A DNA stretch of 64,000 bases from Elmis aenea. Taxonomy: Eukaryota; Arthropoda; Insecta; Coleoptera; Elmidae. The stretch covers positions 58,287,415 through 58,351,414 of the forward strand of contig OX393578.1 of assembly GCA_947652605.1 (NCBI GenBank), in the 5' to 3' direction. Every line of letters starts with the position of its first letter. The first letter of the stretch is position 1. The translations under genes were made by a program, and so were the position numbers. The notes under the pieces are model-generated. The model did not search any database. It saw only the letters and a program-made list of their open reading frames with translations, and had not been told where the DNA came from. This document shows, in pieces, positions 11,502-23,345 of this stretch.

Positions 11502-13162
11502 TACGTAGACTACGACAAACAGAGTCAGAGCAAGCCGATGAACCATCGAGTGTAAATATAACGACAGCCGATACTATAACTAGAACATCATCTGTCGATC
11601 AACAGGGTCCTTCTACTGCAGGGATGACAGTGATAAGTACGCTATCTCCATTTAGTACCTTCGCCGATTATGATCCGACATTGCCACACGGTAGTGAAAA
11701 GATCGAGAGTCTGGCAACGCCTGGTTCGAGCGTAAATTTAGGCCAAGCGCACATAGAAGATTATTTTAGTCAATCCAAGTTTTATCCTAGTTCATCCGAA
11801 ATTTTACAAACGCTTCCTAGTTTATTGCCGCCGAAGATAGAAAAACAAACAAAAACATTCCATATACTAGACGAACCTGGACCGTCGGGGCTGCAAACAC
11901 CAAAAACCAAACCGGTACCTGCTATATCTAAATTGAATCCTAAACGAACAAAGAAACCACAAACTACGCAAACACCGAAGAAGCTCTACGTATGTCAAGT
12001 TTGCCAGAAGAGCTTTCAGAATCCCGCGAAATTAGTGAAACATCAACTAAGCCATACGGGAAGTTCGCCGTTCAAGTGCGACCACTGCAAGAAAACGTTC
12101 AGTTCAAAATTCAAATTGGTGCGACACGTGCTGATTCATTCGGACCGGAAACCGTTCAGTTGTTCAGTTTGCGAACGGACTTTTCATAGGAAGGATCATT
12201 TAAAAAATCACATCAAAGTTCACAGTCCGAGTAAAAAACATTACATCTGTGAGAAACCCGATTGCAAAAAGGAATACACGTCGCTTTTAAGTTTTAAAAA
12301 ACACACGGCCCTGCACGCAGCTGAAGAAGGCAGCTTGGAGTGTCAAATATGTTCGAAGACATTTCAAACGAAAGACGAAATTTTGTACCATCTGAAAATT
12401 CACGCGGGCAGTCGGACCGTCAAGAATCCGAACGAAAAAAAATTCACGTGCGACCACTGCGGCCGGAAATTCTTCACCCGGAAAGACGTGAGGAGACATC
12501 TAGTCGTCCATACGGGGATGAGAGACTTCTTGTGTCAATTTTGCCCCCAAAGATTCGGCCGTAAAGATCATTTGGTGCGGCACATCAAAAAATCGCACTC
12601 GAAAAGCTTTCCGTTGGAGTCTCAGCAAGCCGTCGAAACTGCCATTAAGAGCGAAAAACCGGACACGAGCGTCAAATCGGAACTCTCGGAAACGTCCATC
12701 AAGTCGGAGATTTCCGAATCGAGTACGGAACACTTCGAAGAATTTCCAATTAGCAAGATCGAACGGAAGCTGGACATCGCCGACATCGAGGTTAGTAGTT
12801 TTTCATTTTTTCCGCAAGAGTTCGGCGACCTAAATCCGATTTTGCAACCGGAAGTGGCTGAGGAGTTGCAGTTTTTACCGAGCACGTCGGCGCAGGATGA
12901 GCTGAAAGATTTGGGCAGCGAAATATTGGAAGAGATCGACAGCGGTTCCGCGCCGGATCAGCTCGGCTCGCAGCTGATGGTTGAGGAAGCCGTTGTAGAT
13001 CCTAGCGTACTGCCGCCACAACTTTTAGAAGATCCCGTCTTGCTCGATTCGGAGATCATTAGACTTTTGCAAACAAGCGGCGAGGAAAAGAATTTGCCGT
13101 TGCCTGGGTTTAGTCAGACTTTTCAATCACCTCCGCCACAGCAGCCACCACCTCCGGAGTGA
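11462..13162 (+). CDS. PLAG-family C2H2 zinc-finger transcription factor, 7 fingers
   Basis: The 566-residue protein is in one coding exon. Residues 1-170 are Ser/Thr/Pro-rich. Seven C2H2 fingers lie at about 175-380, beginning YVCQVCQKSF, FKCDHCKKTF, FSCSVCERTFHRKDHLKNH, YICEKPDCKKEY, LECQICSKTF, FTCDHCGRKFFTRKDVRRH and FLCQFCPQRFGRKDHLVRH. Finger order, linker lengths and the segments FHRKDHLKNH, TRKDVRRH and QRFGRKDHL match vertebrate PLAG1/PLAGL proteins, which are nuclear DNA-binding regulators. The C-terminus is acidic, with repeated SxIKSE/SVKSE motifs that could be sumoylation sites (inference), and ends in polyproline. The start was chosen because it is the first in-frame ATG after an upstream stop and has a GCCATGG context. 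It is longer at the N-terminus than human PLAG1. Confidence 0.88.
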   Translation: MGTPGDKAKIKEVVRRLRQTESEQADEPSSVNITTADTITRTSSVDQQGPSTAGMTVISTLSPFSTFADYDPTLPHGSEKIESLATPGSSVNLGQAHIEDYFSQSKFYPSSSEILQTLPSLLPPKIEKQTKTFHILDEPGPSGLQTPKTKPVPAISKLNPKRTKKPQTTQTPKKLYVCQVCQKSFQNPAKLVKHQLSHTGSSPFKCDHCKKTFSSKFKLVRHVLIHSDRKPFSCSVCERTFHRKDHLKNHIKVHSPSKKHYICEKPDCKKEYTSLLSFKKHTALHAAEEGSLECQICSKTFQTKDEILYHLKIHAGSRTVKNPNEKKFTCDHCGRKFFTRKDVRRHLVVHTGMRDFLCQFCPQRFGRKDHLVRHIKKSHSKSFPLESQQAVETAIKSEKPDTSVKSELSETSIKSEISESSTEHFEEFPISKIERKLDIADIEVSSFSFFPQEFGDLNPILQPEVAEELQFLPSTSAQDELKDLGSEILEEIDSGSAPDQLGSQLMVEEAVVDPSVLPPQLLEDPVLLDSEIIRLLQTSGEEKNLPLPGFSQTFQSPPPQQPPPPE

Positions 13163-15123
13163 GAAAAATAATACTGTCGGCATTGAATTCGTACTAAAGG
13201 TTGTTTTACGAGCCCAAATTCGTTATAAATCGGCCAAAGCAAATATTTACGTAAATTATGGTTTTTACCCTATTTATTCCTTCAAGATAATTATAAGATA
13301 GTGAGTGTTGAGCTTAAAACTTGAACAAAAACGGCTAAAAGTTCCTAATACCCTGGCAATTAATTTAGTACTATATCGCTTTATTTTAATTAATTATTAC
13401 TGCCTTAATTACATTGGAAATTTGAAGTCCTAAAAAGAATCAAAACTCTATACATTTTTAATTGAAATTTTTGCAGTCTCTGGCCTATATGATGTTGTTA
13501 CCCCATATTTTATTTGGCCAAACTTAATGACTTTGGGCTTGTAGTGTTTTGAGACCAGTGGTGTAGCTAGTAAAAATGTTTTACTATCTTAAAGGGCATC
13601 TTTTCTTTTTTTTTTAAATGTTTATATGTTGTATGAAAAATATTTTACTCTGCAATGAATATTAAATTTAGACAAGTTTTTTTAAAACAAAGTCTTTAAA
13701 CAAAATGCTGTCAAAAACAAAAGTGTGTGCGATTGTTTCTGGAACCCAGTTGACAAGTCTAGGTACGCCACTGGTCGAGTCTAATAATTTTAAAAATTAA
13801 ACTGGCAGTTTGTATGTTTAAAAATGCAAATATAATTTTAGGATATATAATTTCAAGTGTGTTCCCAAAGTCCATTTTTAAACATACAGAGACGGCTGCG
13901 AAAATGAGTAATTGGTGCTATATAAATTATATCTTAAATTATAATTAACTTTATTCAGTTACATAATTATATTTTTATAAATATCTATGTATTTCTAGTT
14001 TTTGCCACACTTTTTTTTCATCACTTACACTTCTAAGTACAAACCAAACATTTTATTAGTATTCTGCTGCATTTCCCAAAAATTTTAAAAAAATTTCTCA
14101 GGTATATGGTAAAATTAAGTTGGCGGAGTATTAATAAAATTCATTCCCACTTAGAAATATTGTTCCGTATTAAATTTATATCTACCTCATGCGTCATGCA
14201 ACAATCATTGCTGTACAATCAGCTAGTCATAGATTTTAAGAAAGTAACAGTTTAGTTTCACCATTTATATATATTTTATTCGCTGGTTATTTTATGTAAA
14301 TAAGTGTATAATCGAGATATATGTACAGTTAATATATTTTTATACAAAATATAGTATTATTTATGTGACTCTTGTTGTTTAAAATCATCCACCCCAATTT
14401 AATTACAATATCCCCAAACGAAACCTTCGACTACAAAAATCAACCACCATTTTAACTAGGTTTAAACTTGTATTATTTTTACCAGGATTCATTGCAGTCA
14501 AATGTTTAAGAAGGTATTTGGAGACCCCTACAATTAGGATGCCCTGCAGAGTATCAACACAACACTTTTCTAAAGCCGACCCTGAACTTTAAATAATATA
14601 TCTAATTAAAAACGTTATTAGCTTTGGTCAAACAAAGGTTCTTCACAGTAAATAAAAGTCTGTGTGGAAGTTGACACCATCTAAATAATTAATAAAAAGA
14701 ATTTAGTACGAATTGGTAAGTGTACATTAATATTTTAAATGTTCAGATATATTGTTTCCAATACTTCTCTAATAGTTCTAATTCTTGTCATTTAAAAATT
14801 TTAGGTTTTGGAAATGATAGATTTTAAAAATTAAATTTATTTTTCAAAATTGGACGAAGTTACCATGGAAATTACTGCAATGCTTTTGTATGGGGTATTG
14901 TTGTCATCTTGCAGTGTTGTAGTGTCTTGTTGAAGTCAAAAAACGGTTTCCAACCCAACCAAAATCACTGAATAATTCAGGATTTGTATAGAAATACGTA
15001 CGTAACAATTACAAGTAATAGTTAACGTAAATAAATGTGCTTTTCAACGTAATAATACCGGTGACTCAAGATTTAATTAGTTGAGGTTATGTACTACTAA
15101 AGACTCCTAGTCGATAAAAAATA
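13163..15123. other. PLAG 3' UTR and intergenic region
   Basis: AT-rich sequence with no gene seen. AATAAA at 14133-14138 is a candidate polyadenylation signal. A small TIR element lies at 13556-13774; the rest shows nothing recognisable. Confidence 0.5.
13556..13774. mobile_element. MITE with CAGTGGTGTAGC ends in PLAG 3' region
   Basis: CAGTGGTGTAGCTAG at 13556 pairs imperfectly with CTAGGTACGCCACTGG ending near 13774. The same terminal motif (CAGTGGCGTAGC) bounds the element at 48602-48869, and an isolated end is at 36859. No ORF inside. The superfamily is not assigned. Confidence 0.65.
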
Positions 15124-18100
15124 ATGGGATTATTAACTGATCCCAGTGCTGGGCAAGGAAGAATAACCAAAGGCCTGGTGAAATATTACACAAAAATATG
15201 CATTTTGTTGTACATTGTCGGTGTTGCATGGTTTTGTGTACTGCCATATACGCCCCTGAATGTCGGCACTTACTTCTCTGAAAATGCATTATTACCTGGA
15301 CTTGTGAAATCAGAGTTTAGGGACGATGTAATTGCTGTCAAGTTCCACGAGGAACTTTTGGATGAGATGAAGAAGTATGATGATTCTATACCGTACCCAT
15401 GGCTTTTGGCTAAGTTTCGACAGATTGGATTGGACGCGTACACTCACAATTTTACGTTGTATAATCCTCTGGGAAAGGCTCAGGTAAGTCTTTTGGCTTT
15501 CAGGACGTTAATGAACATATAAAAATTATAGTTTTTGTAATCTTGTGTTAATTTTACGACTTTTGTACTTGCGAACGTTGCATGAATAAATTATGAGCTT
15601 TTTAGTCTTGTAAATAAGTTCTGTTATTAGAATTCGGTCATTTTGTTTGCAGCACTTTACCGGTAAGAATGTTTATGGCATACTGCGAGCTCCAAGAGCT
15701 TCGAGCACCGAATCTTTGGTCATGAGTGTACCGTACCGAACGACATATAGCGTCGATCCTACAACAACACCCTCCATAGCAATAATGTTGGCTTTTGCAA
15801 AGTTTGCCGCCAGTAAGTCTATTTGACAAAACTTGGGAGCGAAATGCTCTTATGAATCTTCTTGGTTGCAGAGGAAAAATATTGGTCAAAGGATATAATA
15901 TTTTTAATCACGGAACACGAGCAGTTGGGAGTTCAAGCGTGGCTGGAAGCATACTACAGCGTAACATGTGGGCAAGAAAACGTCCTGGATCATGGAGACT
16001 TGAAAGGTCGTGCTGGGGCTATTCAGGCGGCTATAAATTTGGAATTCCACGACACTGATATTGGTAAGAACGTAAAGAATTTACTAATAGGTCTTGTTCA
16101 TAATCAGGTTGTACCTTTCGGAGTCCAGGTATTTTTCCAAGTTCTTGGCTATGTTTCTCCATCTTTTTCCTATCATTAGCTAACTGTGTCACCTCTCCAG
16201 CTCACTCCTTTTTCTTCACGTCCATGTCTCACTCTGTTTTCCCATTTTATTCTTGGTCTTCCTCTACTCCTTTTTCCGCTCAAACTTCGTTTTCCATCCC
16301 ATTTTTGCATACCTGCTTTCTGGCATGCCATCTTTCTTGAATGATTTGTTTTGTGGTTTAAAAATTTTTATTTTTCAGGTCGAATGGACATCAAAATTGA
16401 AGGTTTAAACGGACAGTTACCGAACTTGGATTTATTCAACCTGGCCACACGCATGTGCACCAAAGAAGGCGTACATCACACGTTTAAAAACAGAGCCAAT
16501 AGAAACATGAGAGATACCTTTCAAGATTGGAGTTACTCGTTCCAGACGCTCATGGCCATGGTGTCGTCGCAAGCAACCGGGGTGAGTCATTTCGGAAAGT
16601 GAATCTTCGCGTGGAATTCGTTGTGTCATTTTCAGGTCCCAAATGGTAACCATGGGTTGTATCATCGTTTCGGTATCCAAGCGATAACTCTGGAAGGTTT
16701 CCCCTCGACGAGTTATCATGATAGCAAACTGGGTTTCCTCACGTTAGGCCGCATCCTCGAGGGCATCTTCAGGAGTCTTAACAATCTCCTGGAACGCTTC
16801 CATCAGAGCTACTTCTTCTATTTGTTGCCGGCTTCTGATAGATTCGTTTCTATTGGTAAAATTTTGGCTTCGAATGTTGGATTATTAATTTAACCCTTGT
16901 ACGTTTTTCAGGTATTTACATTCCTGCAGTTTGCCTTTTGTCTGGAGCCTTATTTATTAGGGCATGTGCCCAATGGTATCAACTTCAAGCAAACCCATTT
17001 GCAACAGTTAATCAAGGTAAGCTATTTTTTTTTCCTCAGAACTTCAGCTGTTTTCCCCGAACTTCAGCTGTTTTCTTCTCTGAACTTCAACTGTGTTTTA
17101 CTCTGAACTTAAGCAGTTTTTCCCGAACTTCAGCAGTTTTCTTCTCTGAACTTCAGCTGTTTTTTCCTCTGAACTTCAGCTGTTTTTCCTCAACTTCAGC
17201 GGTTTTTTCCTCTGAACTTCAGCAGTTTTTTTTCCTAACTTCAGCTGTTTTCTTCTCTGAGCTTCAACTGTTTTTTACTCTAACCTTTAGCTGTTTTTCC
17301 CGAACTTTAGCAGTTTTCTTCTTTGAACTTCAGCTGTTTTTTCCTCTGAACTTTAGCTATTTTTCCTCAACTTCAGCTGTCTTTTCCTCTGAACTTCAGC
17401 AGTTTGTTTTCCCAAAGTACAGCTGTTTTTCCGAACTTCAGCTGTTTTTTCTCTGAACTTCAACTGTTTTTTTCTCTAAACGTCAGCAGTTTTTCCCAAA
17501 CTTCAGCTGTTTTCTTCTCTGAACTTCAACTGTTTTTTACTCTGAATTTTAGTTGATCCTCCCGAACTTCAGCAGTTTTCTTCTCTGAACTTCAGCTCTC
17601 TTTTCCTCTGAACTTCAACTTTTTTCGCCAACTTCAGCTGTTTTTTCCTCTGAACTTTAACGTTTTTTACTTTGAACTCTAGCTGTTTTTCCCGAACTTC
17701 AGCAGTTTTTTCTCTGAACTTCAACTGTTTTTTTTTTTCTAAACATCAGCTGTTTTCTTCTCTGAACTTCAACTGTTTTTTACTCTGCACTTAAGCTATT
17801 TTTCCCGAACTTAAGCAGTTTTTCCCGAACTTCAGCAGTTTTCTTCTCCGAACTTCAGCTATTTTCCCCGAATTTGAGCTGTTTTTTCCTCTGAACTTCA
17901 GCAGTTTTTTTTTTCCAAACTTCAGCAGTTTTTCCCGAACTTCAGCTATTTTTTCTCTGAACTTCAACTGTTTTTTTCTCTACACGTCAGCTGTTTTTCC
18001 CAAACTTCAGCTGTTTTCTTCTCTGAACTTCAACTGTTTTTTACTCTGAACTTTAGCTGTTTTTCCCGAACTTCAGCAGTTTTTCCCGAACTTCAGCAGT

Positions 18101-20517
18101 TTTCTTCTCTAAACGTCAGCTGTTTTCTTTCCTGAAGTTCAACTGTTTCTTACTCTGAACCCTAGCTCTTTTTCCCAAACTTCAGCAGTTTTTCCCGAAC
18201 TTCAACAGTTTTCTTCTTTGAACTTCAACTGTTTTTCCCAGCAAACAAAAGAGCAACGACTTTTTGCCAAAACAAAATTAATATTGTGTCTCTTCTTTTT
18301 TTCAGACAAAGGTGAAGGTGATTCTCCAAAATCCGAACGTCCCTCAGCACCAAAATCCAAAGACATCAGTTCGGCCAAAGCCGAAGAACTCCCGTCTAAA
18401 GATAAACAAACAAATGTGGTGCAAATCGGTGTGGTCTTCATACTGACTCACATAATCGGCGTTACAATTATGAACTCCCCGACGTACTTGACGAAGGTCG
18501 GCCTGAAATATGGTTACAACACGGAATCGTCCGTCTTCATGGGTTTCCTGCTAATTTCGTTGGCGCTGCTGTTAACTCCGGTTTTCGTGACGATTCGAAC
18601 TTGCCACCGAAGCTCGGCCGTTTTGAACATCATCTCGCTGTTGGAGTTCGCGACTACGCTGATTTGCTTGTCAATGTATAACTTTTCTCTGGCGCTAATA
18701 TGCGGAGTCATATACGTTCCTCTGCTGCAGATACTCGGACCAACATCTTGCCGGTGAGTTTACACAGTATTGCTATATTAATTTTTGTATTTCGAGCACT
18801 GGAAATTATTTTGATTGTGAACCATTTTTGTGTCTGACAATTTTTGGGATGACGTCTCTCCATCCATATGATTGTGTGTAATATTTTTGACTAACTTACC
18901 AATGGAGCATTAACATCTGTGATATCAATTTATTCTTTGAGATTACAGTCTCTTTAAAAAATTGTTTTGCGTTTATTTATTTTGAAATAAAATGTTTTGA
19001 CAAGTTTCTCTAACTATTTTGGAAGACTGCTATGATTTGGTTGCTATTTTGTTTCAGCATAAAAATCTGTGATATAAATTATTTATTCTTTGAGATTAGT
19101 CTCTTTAAAAAATTGTTTTGGGTTTGTTTATATTAAATAAAATGTTTTGACAAGTTTCTCTAACTATTTTGGAAGACTGCTGCGATTTGGTCGCTAGGGA
19201 TTATTGTGGTTGCTATTTTGTTTTAGCATTAAAGTCTGTGATATCAATTTATTCTTTGAGATTAGTCTCTTTAAAAAATAGTTTTGGGTTTATTTATTTT
19301 AAATAAAATGTTTTGACAAGTTTCTCTAACTATTTTGGAAGACTGCTGTGATTTGGTTGCTATTTTGTTTCAGCATAAAAATCTGTGATATAAATTATTT
19401 ATTCTTTGAGATTAGTCTCTTGAAAAAATTGTTTTGGATTTGTTTATTTTAAATAAAATGTTTTGACAAGTTTCTCTAACTATTTTGGAAGACTGCTGCG
19501 ATGTGGTCGCTAGGGATTATTGTGGTTGCTATTTTGTTTTAGCATTAAAGTCTGTGATATCAATTTATTCTTTGAGATTAGTCTCTTTAAAAAATAGTTT
19601 TGGGTTTATTTATTTTAAATAAAATGTTTTGACAAGTTTTTCTAATTATTTTGGAAGACTGCTGCGATATGGTTGCTAGGGATTAGTGTGGTTGCTATTT
19701 TGTTTAAGCATTAAAATCTGTGATATCAATTTATTTTTTGAGATTACAGTCTCTTTAAAAAATTGTTTTGCGTTTATTTATTTTAAATAAATTTGTTTTG
19801 ACAAGTTTCTGTAACTATTTTGGAAGACTGCTGCGATTTGGTTGCTAGGAATTAGTGTGGTTGCTATTTTGTTTAATTTATGTTGCCTTATGACATGTTT
19901 TATTAGTCATCTTGAAAGTTAATATCAAAATAATTTATTGAAGCAGATTGTTTCACTTAAAAATAAATCCTAAATTTTGAAACTTTTTTTTAATAGAAAA
20001 CTATGCAGTGTTATAAGGCAGTTAATTTAAAGTGCTCTAAAAATATTATTTGCACACACATTTTTATGGCAAAAGGCTTTCGATGGCCGCACTTGTAAGT
20101 TTTGCCTTGTTATTGCAATTTTAAATAGCTTTTGTTATTTTGTGTTAAAAATGTATTTCATATTTTGTCAAAATAGCTGCCTTCATTTATGAATGTCTTG
20201 TTTACAGAGTATCTTCAACAGTCAGAAAAGTTCTTTGGCTCCTAGCCCATCCCTTAATCGTCCTGAATATCATTGTATTCATATACACTTTCTATACATT
20301 CCCGTCTGAACCTCTCAGGGAAAAGTTTAGTCGTAGCCTTGGAGCATCTCAGCAAGCCATAGTTTTTAGTATTGTAGATTCTGTTGTGTACGGCAATTGG
20401 CTGTACAATGTAGTCACCAGTATTTTGTTACCAAATTGGTTGTGCTGTTGGTGCGTTCTATTCTCAGCACCTAAACCAAAGACTGAAGTAGTTGTCTTAG
20501 ATAAAAAGATTAATTAA
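15124..20517 (+). CDS. GPAA1: GPI transamidase subunit GPAA1 (GAA1), 8 exons
   Basis: Exons: 15124-15483, 15653-15812, 15872-16063, 16379-16581, 16636-16855, 16912-17016, 18306-18753, 20208-20517. They join in frame to 665 residues. GPAA1 is an ER-membrane subunit of the complex that attaches preassembled GPI anchors to protein C-termini. The N-terminus MGLLTDP is followed by a membrane segment (about residues 25-45) and SENALLPG. The luminal M28-peptidase-like domain shows YGILRAPRA, FLITEHEQLG, WLEAYYS, GRAGAIQAAINLE and VEGLNGQLPNLDL counterparts of human GPAA1. Then come LLERFHQSYFFYLLP and several hydrophobic C-terminal helices. The protein is slightly longer than human GPAA1 because of a Lys/Ser-rich luminal or loop insert around residues 400-440. 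Two introns are filled with tandem repeats. Confidence 0.95.
16148..16300 (-). repeat. Single copy of LINE-tail unit in GPAA1 intron
   Basis: Read on the minus strand it gives RGRPRIKWENRVRHG and related residues, a LINE ORF2 C-terminal signature. It is the same unit that is tandemly repeated in the kinesin intron (29400-30500); the plus-strand landmarks TTCTTGGTCTTCCTCTACT, TCTCCATCT and CTCCTTTTTCTTC are shared. Confidence 0.65.
17029..18240 (+). repeat. Intronic minisatellite, unit about 20-26 bp
   Basis: About 50 imperfect copies of TTTTTCCTCTGAACTTCAGC occupy nearly the whole intron between exons 16912-17016 and 18306-18753. Unit length varies through changes in the T/C run (TTTTTCCCGAACTTCAGCAG, TTTTCTTCTCTGAACTTCAG). 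Each unit is a pyrimidine tract followed by CAG, the layout of a 3' splice site. The frame at 16938-17456 that runs through it is not a gene. Confidence 0.85.
18920..19880 (+). repeat. Tandem repeat, about 150-175-bp unit, in last GPAA1 intron
   Basis: At least six copies of a block containing TTATTCTTTGAGATTAGTCT, TAAATAAAATGTTTTGACAA, CTAACTATTTTGGAAGACTG and GTTGCTATTTTGTTTCAGCA. The length varies because GCTAGGGATTATTGTGG is present in some copies and absent in others. It lies in the intron 18754-20207. Nothing else was recognised in that intron. Confidence 0.8.
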
Positions 20518-20548
20518 TTGTAATAGCTTGTACATTTCAGTTGTTTAA

Positions 20549-20554
20549 AATAAA
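20549..20554 (+). promoter_or_regulatory. GPAA1 polyadenylation signal AATAAA
   Basis: AATAAA lies 32 bp after the GPAA1 stop codon. The 3' UTR would be very short. Confidence 0.6.
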
Positions 20555-20934
20555 GTTTTTTTAATTTAAAAATGGTTTTCATTCGGAGATTTCAGATGCT
20601 GAAAGGGGAGTAGTGATAACTTCTTGATTTGCAACAGGTCTTCAAAAGTTAAATTAAATAAATAATTAGACGGGGGGGGGGGGCTGTGACCACCTTTAAC
20701 CCACCTGCTCATATCCGCCACTGTTTTCTGCTATTAATAAGATGAATAGTTTGGATGTTCCTTAATCTGCCAATTAAAATAACATAGTCAACCAGCTAAG
20801 TTTTGGAAAGCAAGGTTGCGTTTTTTCAGTTGGCATTACTGATGAAAATTTCGAAATTTTAATATAAATATTTTAAGGGCTAATAATCGTTTTTTCATTT
20901 TTTTATTTTTCATGGGAAAAAAGTGAAAAGGCTG

Positions 20935-21405
20935 TAGTATTTACACTTTCTTCGACCAAAAAAATCGATTTTCCTTAAAACCCAAGCAAATGGCTTCAAA
21001 TTTCTTATGCACGTTATTTATGGCAAAATTAAGGATTATCAGACTTAAAAAATGACTTAATTTTTCGTGAAAAATGGAAAAAGTACCAATGCACTTTTTC
21101 GACAAAAAAATCGATTTTCTTTAAACTAAAGCAAATCGCTTAAATCTTCTTATACACGTTATTTATGGCCAAATTAAGGATTATCAGACTTAGAAAATGA
21201 CTTTTAATTTTTCGTGAAAAATGGAAAAAGTACAAAGGTATAGTCTTTGCACTTTTTCGACAAAAAAATCGATTTTCTTTAAACTAAAACAAATGGCTTA
21301 AAACTTCTTATGCACGTAATTTATGGCCAAATTAAGGATTATCAGACTTAAAAAATGACTTTTAATTTTTCTTGAAAAATGGAAAAAGTACAAAGGCTAT
21401 ACAGG
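20935..21405 (+). repeat. Small block of the 159-bp satellite family (about 3 copies)
   Basis: Three adjacent monomers share ATCGATTTTC, CTTATGCACGTTATTTATGG and TTTTTCGTGAAAAATGGAAA with the large array at 38340-46097. They carry the variant GGATTATCAGACTT where the large array has GGATTTAACACTT. The block ends abruptly at a TACAGGGTGG transposon-type end (21404). Confidence 0.8.
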
Positions 21406-21861
21406 GTGGTGCTTTTTTCGATGCTCACCATTGCTATCTTGGAAACGGTAAGAGATACAAGGTCGTTTAGATCAGAGAAAAGTTGCACATTTTTATGGCG
21501 ATTAAGAATCTGAAAAGAAATCCTGGAAATTTTGATTCGTTTTTGATTTATTACAAAAAAACTAAAAAATGTGATTTTAGAAAAATATTATTATCTTCCC
21601 TACCACTGACACTATTTAATTTAAACTTGGTAACTGTATGTTTTTGACCGTCCTGATTTTGATGACGTCAACAGAAATTTTCTAAGCCTTCTAGATTTCA
21701 AGTTGCGATAGTCTTTATTATTTGTTATGGCCGCCATATTGGATTTTTACACCATCAGGCAGACAAAAAAATTAGCTTTTTTTTTAGATTGGTAACCAAG
21801 ATACCTTTTTTCTTAAAAAAAACTTGTTTATTTACATGTGTAAATTGTATGTAAATAAATA
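21406..21861. other. Sequence between satellite block and heptamer array
   Basis: Begins with ACAGGGTGGTGCTTTTTTCG, which looks like the terminus of one of the ACAGGGTG-ended elements, but I did not find a matching inverted end. No ORF of note. Confidence 0.4.
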
Positions 21862-23345
21862 AAAAAACTAACGAACGGCGAACGGCGACCGTCGAATGAC
21901 GACCGAAGACTATCGAAGGCCGACGACCGACGACCGTTGAACGACAAACGTCGAACGACGACCGTTGAATGACGAACGACGGCCGACGAACGACGACTGA
22001 CGAACGATGACCGACGACCGCCGAACGACGACCGACGACCGTTGAACGACAAACGTCGAACAACGACCGAAGAACGTCGAACGACGAACAACTACCAACG
22101 ACCGTCGAACGAGGACCGACGAACGACGACTGACGAATGATGACTGACGAACGACGGCCGACGAACAACAACCGACGGACGACGACCAATGAACGACGAC
22201 CGAAGAACGTCGAACGACGAACAACCACCGACGAACGACAAACGACGACCGAAGAACGACGACCGAAGGCCGACGAACGACGACTGACGAACGATGACCG
22301 ACGAACGACGACCGACGAACGAAGAACGACGAACGACGACCGACAAACGACGAATGACGACCGACGGCCGACGAAGGACGACCGAAGAACGACGAATGAC
22401 GAACGACGAACGTCGAACGACGACCGACGAACGATGAACGACGACCGAAGAACGACGACCGACGAACGACGAACGACGAATGACGACCGACGACCGACGA
22501 ACGTCGAACGACGAACGACGAACGACGACTGACGAACGACGACCGAAGAACGACGAACGAAGAACGACGACCGAAGAACGACGACCGACGAACGTCGAAC
22601 GACGACCGACGAACGAAGAACGACGACCGACGGCCGACGAAGGACGACCGAAGAACGACGAACGACGAACGACGAACGACGAATGACGAACGACGACCGA
22701 CGAACGATGACCGACGAACGACGACCGAAGAACGACGACCGACGAACGACGAACGACGACCGACGAACGTCGAACGACGACTGACGAACGACGACCGAAG
22801 AACGACGACCGACGAACGACGACCGACGAATGACGACCGACGAACGACGAACGTCGAACGACGACCGACGAACGACGAACGTCGAACGACGACTGACGAA
22901 CGACGACCGAAGAACGACGACCGACGAACGACGACCGAAGAACGACGACCGACGAACGACGAACGACGAACGACGACTGACGAACGACGAACGTCGAACG
23001 ACGAACGACGACCGACGAACGAAGAACGACGAACGACGACCGAAGAACGACGACCGACGAACGTCGAACGACGACCGACGAACGATGACCGACGAACGAA
23101 GAACGACGACCGACGACCGACGAAGGACGACCGAAGAACGACGAACGACGAACGACGAACGACGAATGACGAACGACGAACGTCGAACGATGACCGACGA
23201 ACGACGACCGAAGAACGACGACCGACGAACGGCGAACGACGACCGACGACTGACGAACGACGACCGAAGAACGACGAACGACGAACGACGAATGACGACC
23301 GACGAACGATGAACGACGACCGAAGAACGATGACCGACGAACGAC
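21862..23345. repeat. Heptamer tandem array (GACGAAC/GACGACC and variants)
   Basis: About 1.48 kb of 7-bp units, roughly 210 copies: GACGAAC, GACGACC, GAAGAAC, GTCGAAC, GATGACC, GACGGCC. It is GC-rich in AT-rich surroundings. Because 7 is not a multiple of 3, three units make a 7-codon period, so long frames stay open on both strands. The largest is 530 codons on the minus strand at 23347-21755, giving RRSSFVV-type heptapeptides. The minus frame runs on into ordinary sequence with no gene-like start or domain. I treat all these ORFs as by-products. Confidence 0.85.

Noticed and set aside
16938..17456. 172-codon ORF overlapping a GPAA1 exon and the minisatellite
   Set aside because: The in-frame part beyond 17016 is repeat (FSCFSRTSAVF-type); the splice donor at 17017 and downstream exon give the true GPAA1 continuation.
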